In this document: positions 18,454-26,307 of the stretch, in pieces
How positions within the stretch are numbered: position 1 is the first letter of the stretch
Layout: every line of letters begins with the position of its first letter
Assembly: GCF_000709345.1 (NCBI RefSeq)
Contig: NZ_KL448323.1
Span: 1,458,912 to 1,522,911 of the forward strand
Direction of reading: 5' to 3'
Source: Polaromonas glacialis
Lineage (GTDB): Bacteria; Pseudomonadota; Gammaproteobacteria; Burkholderiales; Burkholderiaceae_C
Length of the DNA: 64,000 bases
Position numbers and translations under genes: made by a program
Notes under the pieces: model-generated
The model's input: the letters and a program-made list of their open reading frames with translations, nothing else
Databases searched by the model: none
What the model was told of the DNA's origin: nothing

Positions 18454-19080
18454 TCAGGCGGCCTTGCCACGGGCCAGGCGGCCGGGCAAGTCGTCAAGAT
18501 AACGGGTGAAAAGGTCGGTCGCCTCCTGGCCAAACATGCGGATACGGCCGGTGTGCTGGAGCAGCAGCAGGCCCACGCCATGGGCAAACAGCGCCGTGTT
18601 CTCGCGCAGCGCCTCGTCCGCCGTCAGGCCCATCGCCTGCAGTGCCGCTTCGCACGGACGCAGCGCATCGTGCAGGCGGTCGTTGAGCTGGAAATTGAGT
18701 TCGGCGTTCAGCCCGCGCGGCTGCATGCCCTGCACCAGGTAAAAGCCAAGGTCCAGGTCGCGCGGATTGGCGGCATAAAAGCCGAACCAGGCGCTGGCCT
18801 TGGCCTTGAGCATGTCAGCCGCCGAGCCTTCAATCGCATCGGCGGCATCGACCACTTCATTGAGCCGCTCCAGCGACTCGGCCAGCAAGGCGCCGTAGAT
18901 CGCTTCCTTGTTCTCAAAATAGGAATAGATGGCGCCGGGCGTGTAGCCGGCCGCCTTGGCGATTTCGCGAATGCTCGCGCCTTCGATGCCGAGCCGCTGG
19001 AACACCGAACGCGCAGCGTCGAGCATCAGCGCGCGGCGCGAGTCGTTCAGGGCCTGCTGGCGTTGGAGTCTGGCTTGCAT
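18454..19080 (-). CDS. TetR-family transcriptional regulator
   Basis: 208 residues from MQARLQRQQALNDS. The helix-turn-helix spans about residues 15-60 (ARSVFQRLGIEGASIREIAKAAGYTPGAIYSYFENKEAIY), followed by an all-helical ligand domain that includes LDLGFYLVQGMQPRGL. It is divergent from the HpaB-like gene and immediately upstream of the AidB-like gene, so it probably controls both. An alternative in-frame start at 19119 would lie in the intergenic operator and is less likely. Confidence 0.82.
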   Translation of the reverse strand: MQARLQRQQALNDSRRALMLDAARSVFQRLGIEGASIREIAKAAGYTPGAIYSYFENKEAIYGALLAESLERLNEVVDAADAIEGSAADMLKAKASAWFGFYAANPRDLDLGFYLVQGMQPRGLNAELNFQLNDRLHDALRPCEAALQAMGLTADEALRENTALFAHGVGLLLLQHTGRIRMFGQEATDLFTRYLDDLPGRLARGKAA

Positions 19081-19121
19081 GGCCAGAATATAAACGCAAA
19101 CATGCCAGAAGATACGCAAAA

Positions 19122-19156
19122 TTAAACGCTTGATGATTAAATTGAACAGTGTTTAA
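19122..19156. promoter_or_regulatory. Candidate TetR operator between divergent genes
   Basis: Inverted arms TTAAACGCT (19122-19130) and AGTGTTTAA (19148-19156) match in eight of nine positions and are separated by 17 bp. They sit in the 102-bp spacer between the TetR gene and the HpaB-like gene. Confidence 0.4.
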
Positions 19157-19182
19157 AATTACAAAAACCTGGAGACCCGACC

Positions 19183-20844
19183 ATGAACGCTTTTGCACCC
19201 GCCGCCACGCTGATGTCCGGCGACGACTTCCGTGAATCGCTGCGCCGCTACAAGCCGCGCGTTTTCCTTGACGGCCGGCAGGTTGCCAGCGTGGCCGACG
19301 AGCGCGGCTTTGGCCCCGGCATCAATGCGATTGCGCTGACCTACGACTACGCGCTGAAGGAACAATACGCACCGGTCATGACCGCTGTGCAGCACACCAG
19401 CGGCAAGGTCGTCAACCGCTTGAGCCATATCAACACCAGCAGCGGCGACCTGCTGAACAAGCTGGAGGCCGTGCGGCTGGTCTGCCAGGAAACCGGCTGT
19501 GCCCAGCGCTACCTGACGCATGACGCGCTCAATGCCATCGGCCAGGTATCCAGCCGCATCGACGACGCGCGCGGCACGCTTGAGAACAGCGCCCGCTTCC
19601 TGAACTACCTGCACCGGGTGCAGGACCAGGACCTGACGCTGGGCATCGCCATGACCGACGCCAAGGGCGACCGCAGCCGGCGCCCGCACGAGCAGGCCAA
19701 TGTGGACAGCTACCTGCACATCGTGGCGCGCAACGCCCAAGGCATCGTCATCAGCGGCACCAAGGCCATCGTGACCGGCGCGCCCTATGTGCATGAACTG
19801 CTGGTCATGCCGTGTCGCAACATGGGCAAGGAGGATGCGGACTTCGCCGTCTGCTGCGCCGTGCCAGTCGATGCGCCCGGCATCACCATCATCGCCCGTC
19901 CGGCCGGACGGCCCGGCGAGAAGGTCGAGCATGGCGAAGCGCTGTTCAGCCGCAAGTACGGCCAGAGCACCGGCGTGGTGATGTTCGAGCAGGTGTTCGT
20001 GCCATGGGACAACGTGTTTTACGCCGGCGAATGGGAGCATTCAGGCCACCTGACCTACAGCTACGCCACGCATCACCGCCACACCTGCATAGCCGCGCGC
20101 GCCGGGTTTGGCGACCTCTTGATTGGCGCGGGCGCCCTGATGTGCGAGGCCAACGGCTTCGATCCGGGCAAGGAAACGCATTTGCGCGAGCAGATGGTCG
20201 AGCTGATCACCATCACCGAAAGCTTTTTCGCCTGCGGCGTGGCAGCCAGCGTCTATGGCAAGCCCGACGAACACAGCCAGACCTTCATGCCCGACCCGGT
20301 GTTTTCCAACATCGGCAAGCTGCTGCTGGCGACCAAAATCTACGACATGCACCGCATTGCCCACTATGTCAGCGGCGGCCTGATCGTCACCCTGCCCGGC
20401 CCGGACGAAGACCACAACCCGGAGACAGGCGCGAAACTGTCGGAAGTGCTGCGCGCCAATCCGGACGTGCCCTACGAGCAGCGGATCGAGACCGCGCGCT
20501 TCATTGAAGACCTGACGGCGGGCTACCAGGGCGGCTGGTACAGCGTGATCAGCCTGCATGGCGGCGGTTCGCCGGCGGCGATGAAGCAGGAAATCTACCG
20601 CAACTATCCCATCGGCTCCAAGGTGGAACTGGTCGAGCGCATCCTGGAGCGCGGCATTGCCGCCGACGGCTCGCCAGCCGCCACGCCGCATGACCCGCAG
20701 CGCGCCATCACCCGGAACCGCCAGCCCGGCAAATGCTGCGACACCGGCTGCACCGCGCCTGGCCAGCCGGTGATGGTCGATTTGCCCGAGGTACAAGCAA
20801 ACCGGCCTTCACGGCGTGCGGGCGCTTCCAGCCTGGATCAGTAG
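19183..20844 (+). CDS. HpaB/AbfD-family flavoprotein (4-hydroxyphenylacetate 3-hydroxylase / 4-hydroxybutyryl-CoA dehydratase superfamily)
   Basis: 553-residue FAD-binding protein. Its overall pattern (KLEAVRLVCQETGCAQRYLT, HVARNAQGIVISGTKAIVTGAP-type core, FEQVFVPWDNVFYAGE, THHRHTCIAARAGFGDLLIG, GGLIVTLPGPDED) is closer to 4-hydroxybutyryl-CoA dehydratase than to classical HpaB. AbfD uses three cysteines and a histidine to hold a [4Fe-4S] cluster. Here Cys106 and His298 remain, but the second and last cysteine positions appear as Tyr110 and Ala305. A cluster-free monooxygenase or other acyl-CoA chemistry is therefore more likely. A strong GGAG precedes the ATG. The C-terminal tail (GKCCDTGCTAPGQP) is unusually Cys-rich. 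Confidence 0.75.
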   Translation: MNAFAPAATLMSGDDFRESLRRYKPRVFLDGRQVASVADERGFGPGINAIALTYDYALKEQYAPVMTAVQHTSGKVVNRLSHINTSSGDLLNKLEAVRLVCQETGCAQRYLTHDALNAIGQVSSRIDDARGTLENSARFLNYLHRVQDQDLTLGIAMTDAKGDRSRRPHEQANVDSYLHIVARNAQGIVISGTKAIVTGAPYVHELLVMPCRNMGKEDADFAVCCAVPVDAPGITIIARPAGRPGEKVEHGEALFSRKYGQSTGVVMFEQVFVPWDNVFYAGEWEHSGHLTYSYATHHRHTCIAARAGFGDLLIGAGALMCEANGFDPGKETHLREQMVELITITESFFACGVAASVYGKPDEHSQTFMPDPVFSNIGKLLLATKIYDMHRIAHYVSGGLIVTLPGPDEDHNPETGAKLSEVLRANPDVPYEQRIETARFIEDLTAGYQGGWYSVISLHGGGSPAAMKQEIYRNYPIGSKVELVERILERGIAADGSPAATPHDPQRAITRNRQPGKCCDTGCTAPGQPVMVDLPEVQANRPSRRAGASSLDQ

Positions 20845-20986
20845 CCGTTCAGGTACTGGGTGGCATAGACCACCACCGGTGCCGAGGCGGACTACTTACA
20901 GATCAAGAAGCCTAAACACACGCAAAAAGCGGCATGCCCAGCTTCACTTTAGGCAATAACTTTTCTGACAGCCAACCGCCCAAAGC
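20845..20986. other. Short intergenic stretch with a coding-like scrap
   Basis: 142 bp. On the minus strand 20842-20893 reads ASAPVVVYATQYLNGY followed by a stop, preceded by an in-frame stop. It may be the last codons of a lost gene. Nothing else is recognised here. Confidence 0.2.
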
Positions 20987-21850
20987 TCAGCGCAAGGGCT
21001 GAAGCTGCATGTTCAGCGGTGCATGGCTGTGGTTCAGCGGCCCGCCACCTGCGCCTGTGCGTACTGCGGCGCCGGCCGCCAGCGCAGCGCGCACATAGGA
21101 ACGTGCCGCCTCGACCGCTTCACACAAGCCGGCGCCCAAGGCCAAATACGCCGCAATGGCCGAAGACAGTGTGCAGCCGGTGCCGTGGGTATTGCCTGTG
21201 TGAATACGCGGGGCGCGCATCCAATGCGCCGCGCCATTTTTCGTCAGCAGCAAATCACACACCATATCGCCCGACAAATGGCCTCCCTTGAGCAATACAG
21301 CGTGAGCGCCCATCTCGAGCATTTCTTGCGCCGCCACTTCCATATCCCGCTCATTGTGCAGCAGCCTGCCGACCAGCAATGAAGCTTCGTCCAGATTGGG
21401 CGTGACCAGAAGCGCGCGCGGAAACAACTCACGCACCAGGATGGTGATGGCCGGGTTGTCGATCAGTACGGCGCCGCTCGTGGCCACCATGACCGGGTCG
21501 AGCACAACTTGTGGCAATGCGTGACGGTCGATGGCCTGTGCTACGGTCAGCACAATTTCAGGGGCATGCAGCATTCCGATTTTCACGGCATGCGCACCAA
21601 TGTCCTCGATCACCGCATCAATCTGGTCTCGAAGCATCTGCGGCGGAACGCCGTGAATACTCCGTACGCCCAGCGTGTTTTGGGCTGTCAGGGCGGTGAT
21701 GGCTGTCATGCCATAGCAGCCCAGGGCACCGATGGTTTTCAGGTCGGCCTGTATGCCTGCACCCCCACCGCTGTCTGAACCCGCGATGGACAAGACACGT
21801 GGGTATTCGAACCTATGGGAATATTGAACAGATTGTTTATGTTTAGACAT
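20987..21850 (-). CDS. thiD: Hydroxymethylpyrimidine/phosphomethylpyrimidine kinase
   Basis: 287-residue ribokinase-fold enzyme that phosphorylates HMP and HMP-P in thiamine synthesis. Motifs are VLSIAGSDSGGGAGIQADLKT at the substrate site, IGMLHAPEIV, VVLDPVMVATSG, LVTPNLDEASLLVGR, and the anion-hole/catalytic segment HTGNTHGTGCTLSSAIAAYLA. The start at 21850 (MSKHKQSVQYSHRFEYPRVL) is chosen over a distant upstream ATG that runs through IS-derived sequence. The gene stands alone, and no other thi genes are nearby. Confidence 0.93.
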   Translation of the reverse strand: MSKHKQSVQYSHRFEYPRVLSIAGSDSGGGAGIQADLKTIGALGCYGMTAITALTAQNTLGVRSIHGVPPQMLRDQIDAVIEDIGAHAVKIGMLHAPEIVLTVAQAIDRHALPQVVLDPVMVATSGAVLIDNPAITILVRELFPRALLVTPNLDEASLLVGRLLHNERDMEVAAQEMLEMGAHAVLLKGGHLSGDMVCDLLLTKNGAAHWMRAPRIHTGNTHGTGCTLSSAIAAYLALGAGLCEAVEAARSYVRAALAAGAAVRTGAGGGPLNHSHAPLNMQLQPLR

Positions 21851-21908
21851 ATGTCGGCGCCGATTGAATGTTGCCCCACCGGGGGTGTGGCATAAATCTT
21901 GGACTTGT

Positions 21909-22127
21909 TTATGCCGCAAGTCCGAGGCTCTTTCGGTATTCGAGGGGACTGAGTGAGCCAAGGGAGATATTGATGCGCTTTTCGTTATACCAGCGGATGG
22001 AGTCAACTACCTGAATGAATTGCTCAATGGTTGTAGCCTGCCAGTCCCGAGGATAGAACAGCTCCGTTTTCAGCCGCCCGAAGAATCCCTCACAGGCCGC
22101 ATTGTCGGGCGAACACCCTTTGCGCGA
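21909..22127 (-). mobile_element. IS3-family transposase (OrfB), C-terminal remnant
   Basis: About 72 codons ending at 21909 encode the tail of an IS3-type DDE transposase: SRKGCSPDNAACEGFFGRLK (containing the last catalytic E), FYPRDW, then RWYNEKRINISLGSLSPLEY and RKSLGLAA. The upstream two thirds of orfB and all of orfA are gone. The fragment joins the acetoacetyl-CoA synthetase tail at about 22128-22131. A right-end inverted repeat should lie near 21886-21905, but I cannot define it without another copy. Confidence 0.85.
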
Positions 22128-22130
22128 CCG

Positions 22131-22409
22131 GTGCTGCAAGGCGGCGCGGTATGGGGCGAGGCCCTGCAGGAGCGCATCAAGCACCAGATACGCACCAAGG
22201 CCTCTGCCCGCCACGTGCCGAATGAGGTGGTGCAGGTGGCTGAAATACCCCGTACGCTGATCGGAAAAAAGATGGAGGTGCCGGTGCGAAAACTGCTGCT
22301 GGGCGCCTCGCCAGACAAGGCGGCCAGTCTGGATTCGATGCAGAACCCGGACAGCCTGGCTTTCTTTGTCCAGTATGCGAAAGCCCTCCAGGACCCCCTT
22401 CATGCGTGA
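22131..22409 (+). pseudogene. Acetoacetyl-CoA synthetase, C-terminal remnant
   Basis: About 92 codons match the end of acetoacetate--CoA ligase: ALQERIKHQIRTKASARHVP, NEVVQVAEIPRTLIGKKMEV with the catalytic lysine region, and NPDSLAFFVQYAKAL before the stop. The first roughly 550 residues are missing, cut at the junction with the IS3 remnant. An apparent longer frame from 22020 reads through antisense IS sequence and is not a real protein. Confidence 0.75.
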
Positions 22410-22427
22410 AGCAGAAAAGTGCATGCA

Positions 22428-22540
22428 TTGACGGGACTCGCCATAGCCCGGCTGGGCATGATTGCGCCCAACGAAGCGTTTGCGGCGTGATTGCGCTCGG
22501 CTATCAGCCGGGCGGCAGCGGTGCGCGTCTGGCCACCGCA
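22428..22540 (+). pseudogene. Decayed acetyl-CoA acetyltransferase (thiolase) fragment
   Basis: Two short frames resemble the C-terminal third of a thiolase: LAIARLGM and IAPNEAFAA (catalytic-histidine region NEAFA) up to a TGA at 22488, then IALGYQPGGSGARLATA, matching IALGHPLGASGARLATT of the intact thiolase in this window (49269-50474). About 24 residues between the two blocks, and a few before the first, are deleted. Together with the preceding acetoacetyl-CoA synthetase tail it suggests a lost acetoacetate-utilisation operon. Confidence 0.55.
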
Positions 22541-22543
22541 GTC

Positions 22544-23515
22544 TCAGAGATCCAGCACCAGCCTTGGCGTTTTGGAGCGCGAGCAGCACGGCGTGAACTG
22601 GTCGTTGGCCGCCTGCTCCTCGGGCGTGAGGTACATATCCTTGTGGTCGGGAATGCCCTCGATCACGCGGGTCAGGCAGGTACCGCACACGCCTTGCTCG
22701 CACGACATCTGTACCTCGACGCCGGCCTCGGCCAGCACCTGCACCACCGTCTTGTCACGGGGCACGACCACGATCTGGCCGGAACTGGCGATCTGGACTT
22801 CAAAGCTGGCATCGGTATCGGAAGTCGCAACCGCGCCGGCAAAGAACTCGTAATGCAGCTGGTCCTCGGGCCAGCCCTGCAACCGCGCCGTGTTCAGCAC
22901 CGCGTCCATGAAGCCCTTGGGTCCGCAGACGTACAGGTGAACGCCGCTGGCCAGCGCGTTCAGTAGCGCAGGAATGTCCAGCTTCTGCTCCGCCGCGCCA
23001 TCATCGAAATGAAATTGCACTTTGGGGGCAAAGCTTGAAGCGGCAATGCGCGGGTAGAAGGCCGTGCGGTCGGGCGAACGGGTGCAGTAGTGCATTTCAA
23101 AATCGGCGCCGGTGTTGGCCAGGCGCTCGGCCATGCACAGGATGGGCGTGACGCCAATGCCGCCGGCCAGCAGCAGGTGCCGTTTGGCGTCATGCGCCAG
23201 CGCAAAGTGGTTGGCCGGCGCGCTGATCTGCAGCGTTTGCCCTTCCTGCACCTGGTCGTGCATCGCCTGCGAACCGCCGCGCGAGGCCGGGTCGCGCAGC
23301 ACACCGATCAGGTAGCGGTGGTTCTCGCCCGGCGGGTTGCACAGGGAGTACGGACGAACCAGGCCGCCGGGCAGATGCACATCGACATGCGAACCGGCGG
23401 AAAACGCGGGCAGCGCCGCGCCGTCTTCGGCGACCAGCTCGAAGCTGCAGATGTCCACGGCTTCTTGCTGCTTGCGGGCGACGCGCACGGCAATGGTGGG
23501 TTGATGGTTGCTCAT
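22544..23515 (-). CDS. vanB: Vanillate O-demethylase reductase subunit
   Basis: 323-residue class IA oxygenase reductase that passes electrons from NADH via flavin and a plant-type [2Fe-2S] cluster to VanA. Order of domains: flavin domain with RPYSLCNPPGE (about 54-64), NAD domain with LLLAGGIGVTPILCMAERL (about 115-133) and YVCGPKGFMDAVL, then the C-terminal ferredoxin with cysteines in QMSCEQGVCGTCLTRV and TPCCSRSK. It begins about 10 bp after vanA. Together they convert vanillate to protocatechuate, the substrate of the 4,5-cleavage genes at 44-49 kb. Confidence 0.88.
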   Translation of the reverse strand: MSNHQPTIAVRVARKQQEAVDICSFELVAEDGAALPAFSAGSHVDVHLPGGLVRPYSLCNPPGENHRYLIGVLRDPASRGGSQAMHDQVQEGQTLQISAPANHFALAHDAKRHLLLAGGIGVTPILCMAERLANTGADFEMHYCTRSPDRTAFYPRIAASSFAPKVQFHFDDGAAEQKLDIPALLNALASGVHLYVCGPKGFMDAVLNTARLQGWPEDQLHYEFFAGAVATSDTDASFEVQIASSGQIVVVPRDKTVVQVLAEAGVEVQMSCEQGVCGTCLTRVIEGIPDHKDMYLTPEEQAANDQFTPCCSRSKTPRLVLDL

Positions 23516-23525
23516 GCAGGCCTCC

Positions 23526-24644
23526 TCATGCCCTGACGGGTGCGTTGCTGGCCGTGCCAGCGGGCACAGCCGGTGAATCTTGCAAAACAGGCGAAGCGCT
23601 GGCCGGCGTGGCGCGCAACGCCTGCTCTTCGGCCATGATGCGGTCCAGGATCTTGCGCGACTGCACTCCGCCGGCGTCGATGTTGAGCTTGAGCAGGGCG
23701 CGGTTCGGATGGTCGAGCAGGTTGCGCTGCTGAAGCTGGAGCATTTCCAGGTCTTCGCTGAAAATCTTCGCTTGCCCTTCGCGGATGCTGGCCGTCAGCG
23801 CCTTGTCCCTGGGGTTGAACTTGCGCGCCATGCCCCAGAAATACCAGATCGAGGTTTCCGTCTCGGGCGTGATGAAATCCACCACGATGCTGTAGGCCTT
23901 GTGTTCGGCCGGGGCATCATAGCCACCCATGCCCGCGTGCGCCACGCCAACTTCGATCATCACATGGCTGGGCGGCGTGAAGCGGCAGATCTGCCAGCGG
24001 TCCACCGGCACGTCGTCGGCCAGGTTGTTGCCGCGCAGGGCCAGTTGCCAGAACGGCGGCGGCATGATGTTTCCCATGAAGCGGCTGGTGACCACCTGGT
24101 CGCCGTTGACGGCGGTCTTGCACGGCACCTCGTCGATTTCCTTCTGGCCGATGCTGGCGGAATGCACATAGGTTTCGTGCGTCAGGTCCATCAGGTTGTC
24201 GATCATCAGGCGGTAGTCGCAGTGGATGTGGAACATGCCGCCGCCGTAGGCCCATTCGGGGTCGTCATGCCAAGCCTGGACGAGAATCTTCGCCGGGTCG
24301 GCCAGCGCGGCATCGCCCGGCCAGACCCAGATGAAGCCGTAGCGCTCCTCGACCGGGTAACTGCGGATTTGCGGAAAGCCGCGCACGCGCTGGCCCGGCA
24401 TGGAAATGGTCTTGCCCTCGCAGCCCATTTCCAGCCCGTGGTAGCCGCAGACCAGCCGGCCTTCGCGCACGAAGCCGAGCGACAGGGGAGCGCCCCGGTG
24501 CGGACAGAAGTCTTCCAGCGCCGCCACGCGGTTTTCTTCACCACGGTAGAACACGATGCGCTCGCCGCAGATCATTCGGCCCAGCGGCTTGTCGTCGATG
24601 TCTTGCGGGGTGCAGGCAACGTACCAGGTGTTTTTGGGGAACAT
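23526..24644 (-). CDS. vanA: Vanillate O-demethylase oxygenase subunit (Rieske)
   Basis: 372-residue Rieske non-haem iron oxygenase. The Rieske cluster ligands are in CPHRG (Cys47, His49) and CGYHG (Cys66, His69). The mononuclear iron site is in MIDNLMDLTHETYVHS (Asn/Asp, two His). The start MFPKNTWYVACTPQDIDDKP at 24644 is characteristic of VanA, and a longer upstream frame enters a dispersed repeat. Adjacent vanB and a VanR-like GntR regulator upstream of the block support vanillate as substrate. A related methoxylated acid cannot be excluded. Confidence 0.9.
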   Translation of the reverse strand: MFPKNTWYVACTPQDIDDKPLGRMICGERIVFYRGEENRVAALEDFCPHRGAPLSLGFVREGRLVCGYHGLEMGCEGKTISMPGQRVRGFPQIRSYPVEERYGFIWVWPGDAALADPAKILVQAWHDDPEWAYGGGMFHIHCDYRLMIDNLMDLTHETYVHSASIGQKEIDEVPCKTAVNGDQVVTSRFMGNIMPPPFWQLALRGNNLADDVPVDRWQICRFTPPSHVMIEVGVAHAGMGGYDAPAEHKAYSIVVDFITPETETSIWYFWGMARKFNPRDKALTASIREGQAKIFSEDLEMLQLQQRNLLDHPNRALLKLNIDAGGVQSRKILDRIMAEEQALRATPASASPVLQDSPAVPAGTASNAPVRA

Positions 24645-24730
24645 GAGGGGATACCTTTCTTTCAGTTCGGCCGGCAGACGCTGCGCCGGCTGGGGTTCAA
24701 AGACAAATGAAGCGTGAAGACCTTGCTTAT

Positions 24731-24797
24731 TGCTACATAATTCATAGCTGCTTGTCCAGACCATGCGTGCGCAAAAGGCCAATTTGATTCATAAAAC
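24731..24797 (+). repeat. Dispersed 65-bp repeat, copy 5
   Basis: TGCTACATAATTCATAGCTG then CTTGTCCAGACCATGCGTGC and GCAAAAGGCCAATTTGATTC, ending ATAAAA. It is a well-preserved plus-orientation copy between vanA and livF. Confidence 0.8.
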
Positions 24798-24824
24798 CCG
24801 CTTGCTGGCCAAAATCCATTGACT

Positions 24825-25532
24825 CTAGGCCCTGGCCACGCCCAGCAGGCGGTCCAGCAACTCGGGCTGCTCGCGCAAGTCGTCGGCGCTGCCGCTATGC
24901 ACCACCGTGCCGTGGTCGAGCACCACGGCGCGGTGGCTGATGGCCAGAATCGCCTGCGGATGCTGCTCGACGATGATGGCGCTCAACCCTTCCTCGCGGG
25001 TGATGCGGGCAATGGCGCGCAGCAGTTCCTCGACGATGATGGGCGCCAGCCCTTCGAGCGGCTCGTCGAGCAGCAGCAGCCTGGGGTTGAGCACCAGCGC
25101 TCGGCCGACGGCCAGCATCTGCTGCTCGCCGCCCGACAGCTGCGTGCCCAGGTTGGTCTTGCGTTCGGCCAGGCGCGGAAACATCTTGTACACGCCGTCC
25201 GGGTTCCACTTGCCGGGCCGGGCCACGGCCGTCAGGTTTTCATGCACCGTGAGCGACTTGAAGATGTTGCGCTCCTGCGGCACCCAGCCGATGCCGGCCC
25301 CTGCCCGCTCGTGCGACGGCAGCTTGTGCAATGCGATGCCGCCCAGCGTGATGCTGCCGCCGTGCTGGCGCGTCGCGCCCGCCAGCGTGTTGATCAGCGT
25401 GGTCTTGCCGGTGCCATTGCGCCCGAGCAGGGCCAGCGTCTGGCCTTCGCCCAGCGACAGCGACACGTCCTGCAGCACGACCCCCTCGCCGTAGCCGGCG
25501 CGAAGGTTCTCGACTTTCAACAGCTCAGCCAT
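24825..25532 (-). CDS. livF: Branched-chain-type ABC transporter ATPase (LivF-like)
   Basis: 235-residue ATPase of a HAAT/Liv-type importer. Walker A GRNGTGKTT at about 37-45, signature QLSGGEQQMLAVGRAL, Walker B LLLLDEPLEGLAP. The short form without an insertion and EQHPQAILAISHRAVVLDHG are typical of LivF. The ATG at 25532 overlaps the livG end by 8 bp. It belongs to a five-gene transporter block (livK-H-M-G-F on the minus strand) lying directly upstream of vanAB, so uptake of vanillate or a related aromatic acid is the likely role. Confidence 0.87.
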   Translation of the reverse strand: MAELLKVENLRAGYGEGVVLQDVSLSLGEGQTLALLGRNGTGKTTLINTLAGATRQHGGSITLGGIALHKLPSHERAGAGIGWVPQERNIFKSLTVHENLTAVARPGKWNPDGVYKMFPRLAERKTNLGTQLSGGEQQMLAVGRALVLNPRLLLLDEPLEGLAPIIVEELLRAIARITREEGLSAIIVEQHPQAILAISHRAVVLDHGTVVHSGSADDLREQPELLDRLLGVARA

Positions 25533-26307
25533 GTCGCACCTCCTCGCCATGGCCCAGATAAACCGCCTTGACCTGCGGATCATTGGCAATCTGTTCGGGC
25601 GTGCCTTCGGTCAGCAAGGTGCCGTTGACCAGCACCGTCATGAAGTTCGCAAAACTGAAAACCAGGTCCATGTCGTGTTCAATCAACAGCACCGACACTT
25701 CGGCAGGCAGCGCGGCCACGGTTTGCAGCAGTTCCTCGCGCTCGCCGGCCGGCACGCCGGCCACGGGCTCGTCGAGCAGCAGCACGCGTGGCTCGCAGGC
25801 CAGCGCAATGGCGATTTCCAACAGCCGGCGCTTGCCGTAGGCCAGCACATGGGTCGGCTGGTTCATGACTTCCAGCAGGTGAAACTGCGCCAGCAGTTGC
25901 TCGCAGCGCTCGGTGACCTGCTGGTTGCGGCCCAGCGGCTGCCACCATTTCGTTCCCAGCCCCAGGTGCTGCGACACCACCAGCGCCAGCGTCTGCAGCG
26001 GCGTGAGCGAGTCGAACAGCTGGTTGATCTGGAAGGTGCGCACCATGCCGCGCTGCACGCGCTGGTTGGGCGCCAGGTGGGTGATGTCCTGCCCTTCGAG
26101 CACGATCCGGCCTTCGGTCGGCTGCAGCACGCCGGTCAGCAGGTTGATGAGCGTGGTCTTGCCCGCGCCGTTGGGGCCGATCAGCGCATGGCGCGCGCCT
26201 TTCTTGATGTTGAGCGTCACGTTGTTAGTGGCAGTGATGCCGCCAAAACGCATCACCAGGCCTTGCGCCGACAGCACCGTGTCGGCGTTGTGTTGAAGGG
26301 CGCTCAT
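25525..26307 (-). CDS. livG: Branched-chain-type ABC transporter ATPase (LivG-like)
   Basis: 260-residue ATPase. Walker A GPNGAGKTT at about 44-52, the LivG-type GMVRTFQINQLFDSLTPLQ segment, degenerate signature LAYGKRRLLEIAIAL, Walker B VLLLDEPVAGVPAGE and LLIEHDMDLVFSFAN. The start at 26307 overlaps the livM stop by four bases (ATGA), indicating translational coupling. It pairs with LivF. Confidence 0.88.
   Translation of the reverse strand: MSALQHNADTVLSAQGLVMRFGGITATNNVTLNIKKGARHALIGPNGAGKTTLINLLTGVLQPTEGRIVLEGQDITHLAPNQRVQRGMVRTFQINQLFDSLTPLQTLALVVSQHLGLGTKWWQPLGRNQQVTERCEQLLAQFHLLEVMNQPTHVLAYGKRRLLEIAIALACEPRVLLLDEPVAGVPAGEREELLQTVAALPAEVSVLLIEHDMDLVFSFANFMTVLVNGTLLTEGTPEQIANDPQVKAVYLGHGEEVRHG

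Noticed and set aside
22020..22130. N-terminal extension of the acetoacetyl-CoA synthetase remnant
   Set aside because: This part is antisense to the IS3 transposase tail, so the apparent longer protein is a chance fusion frame.
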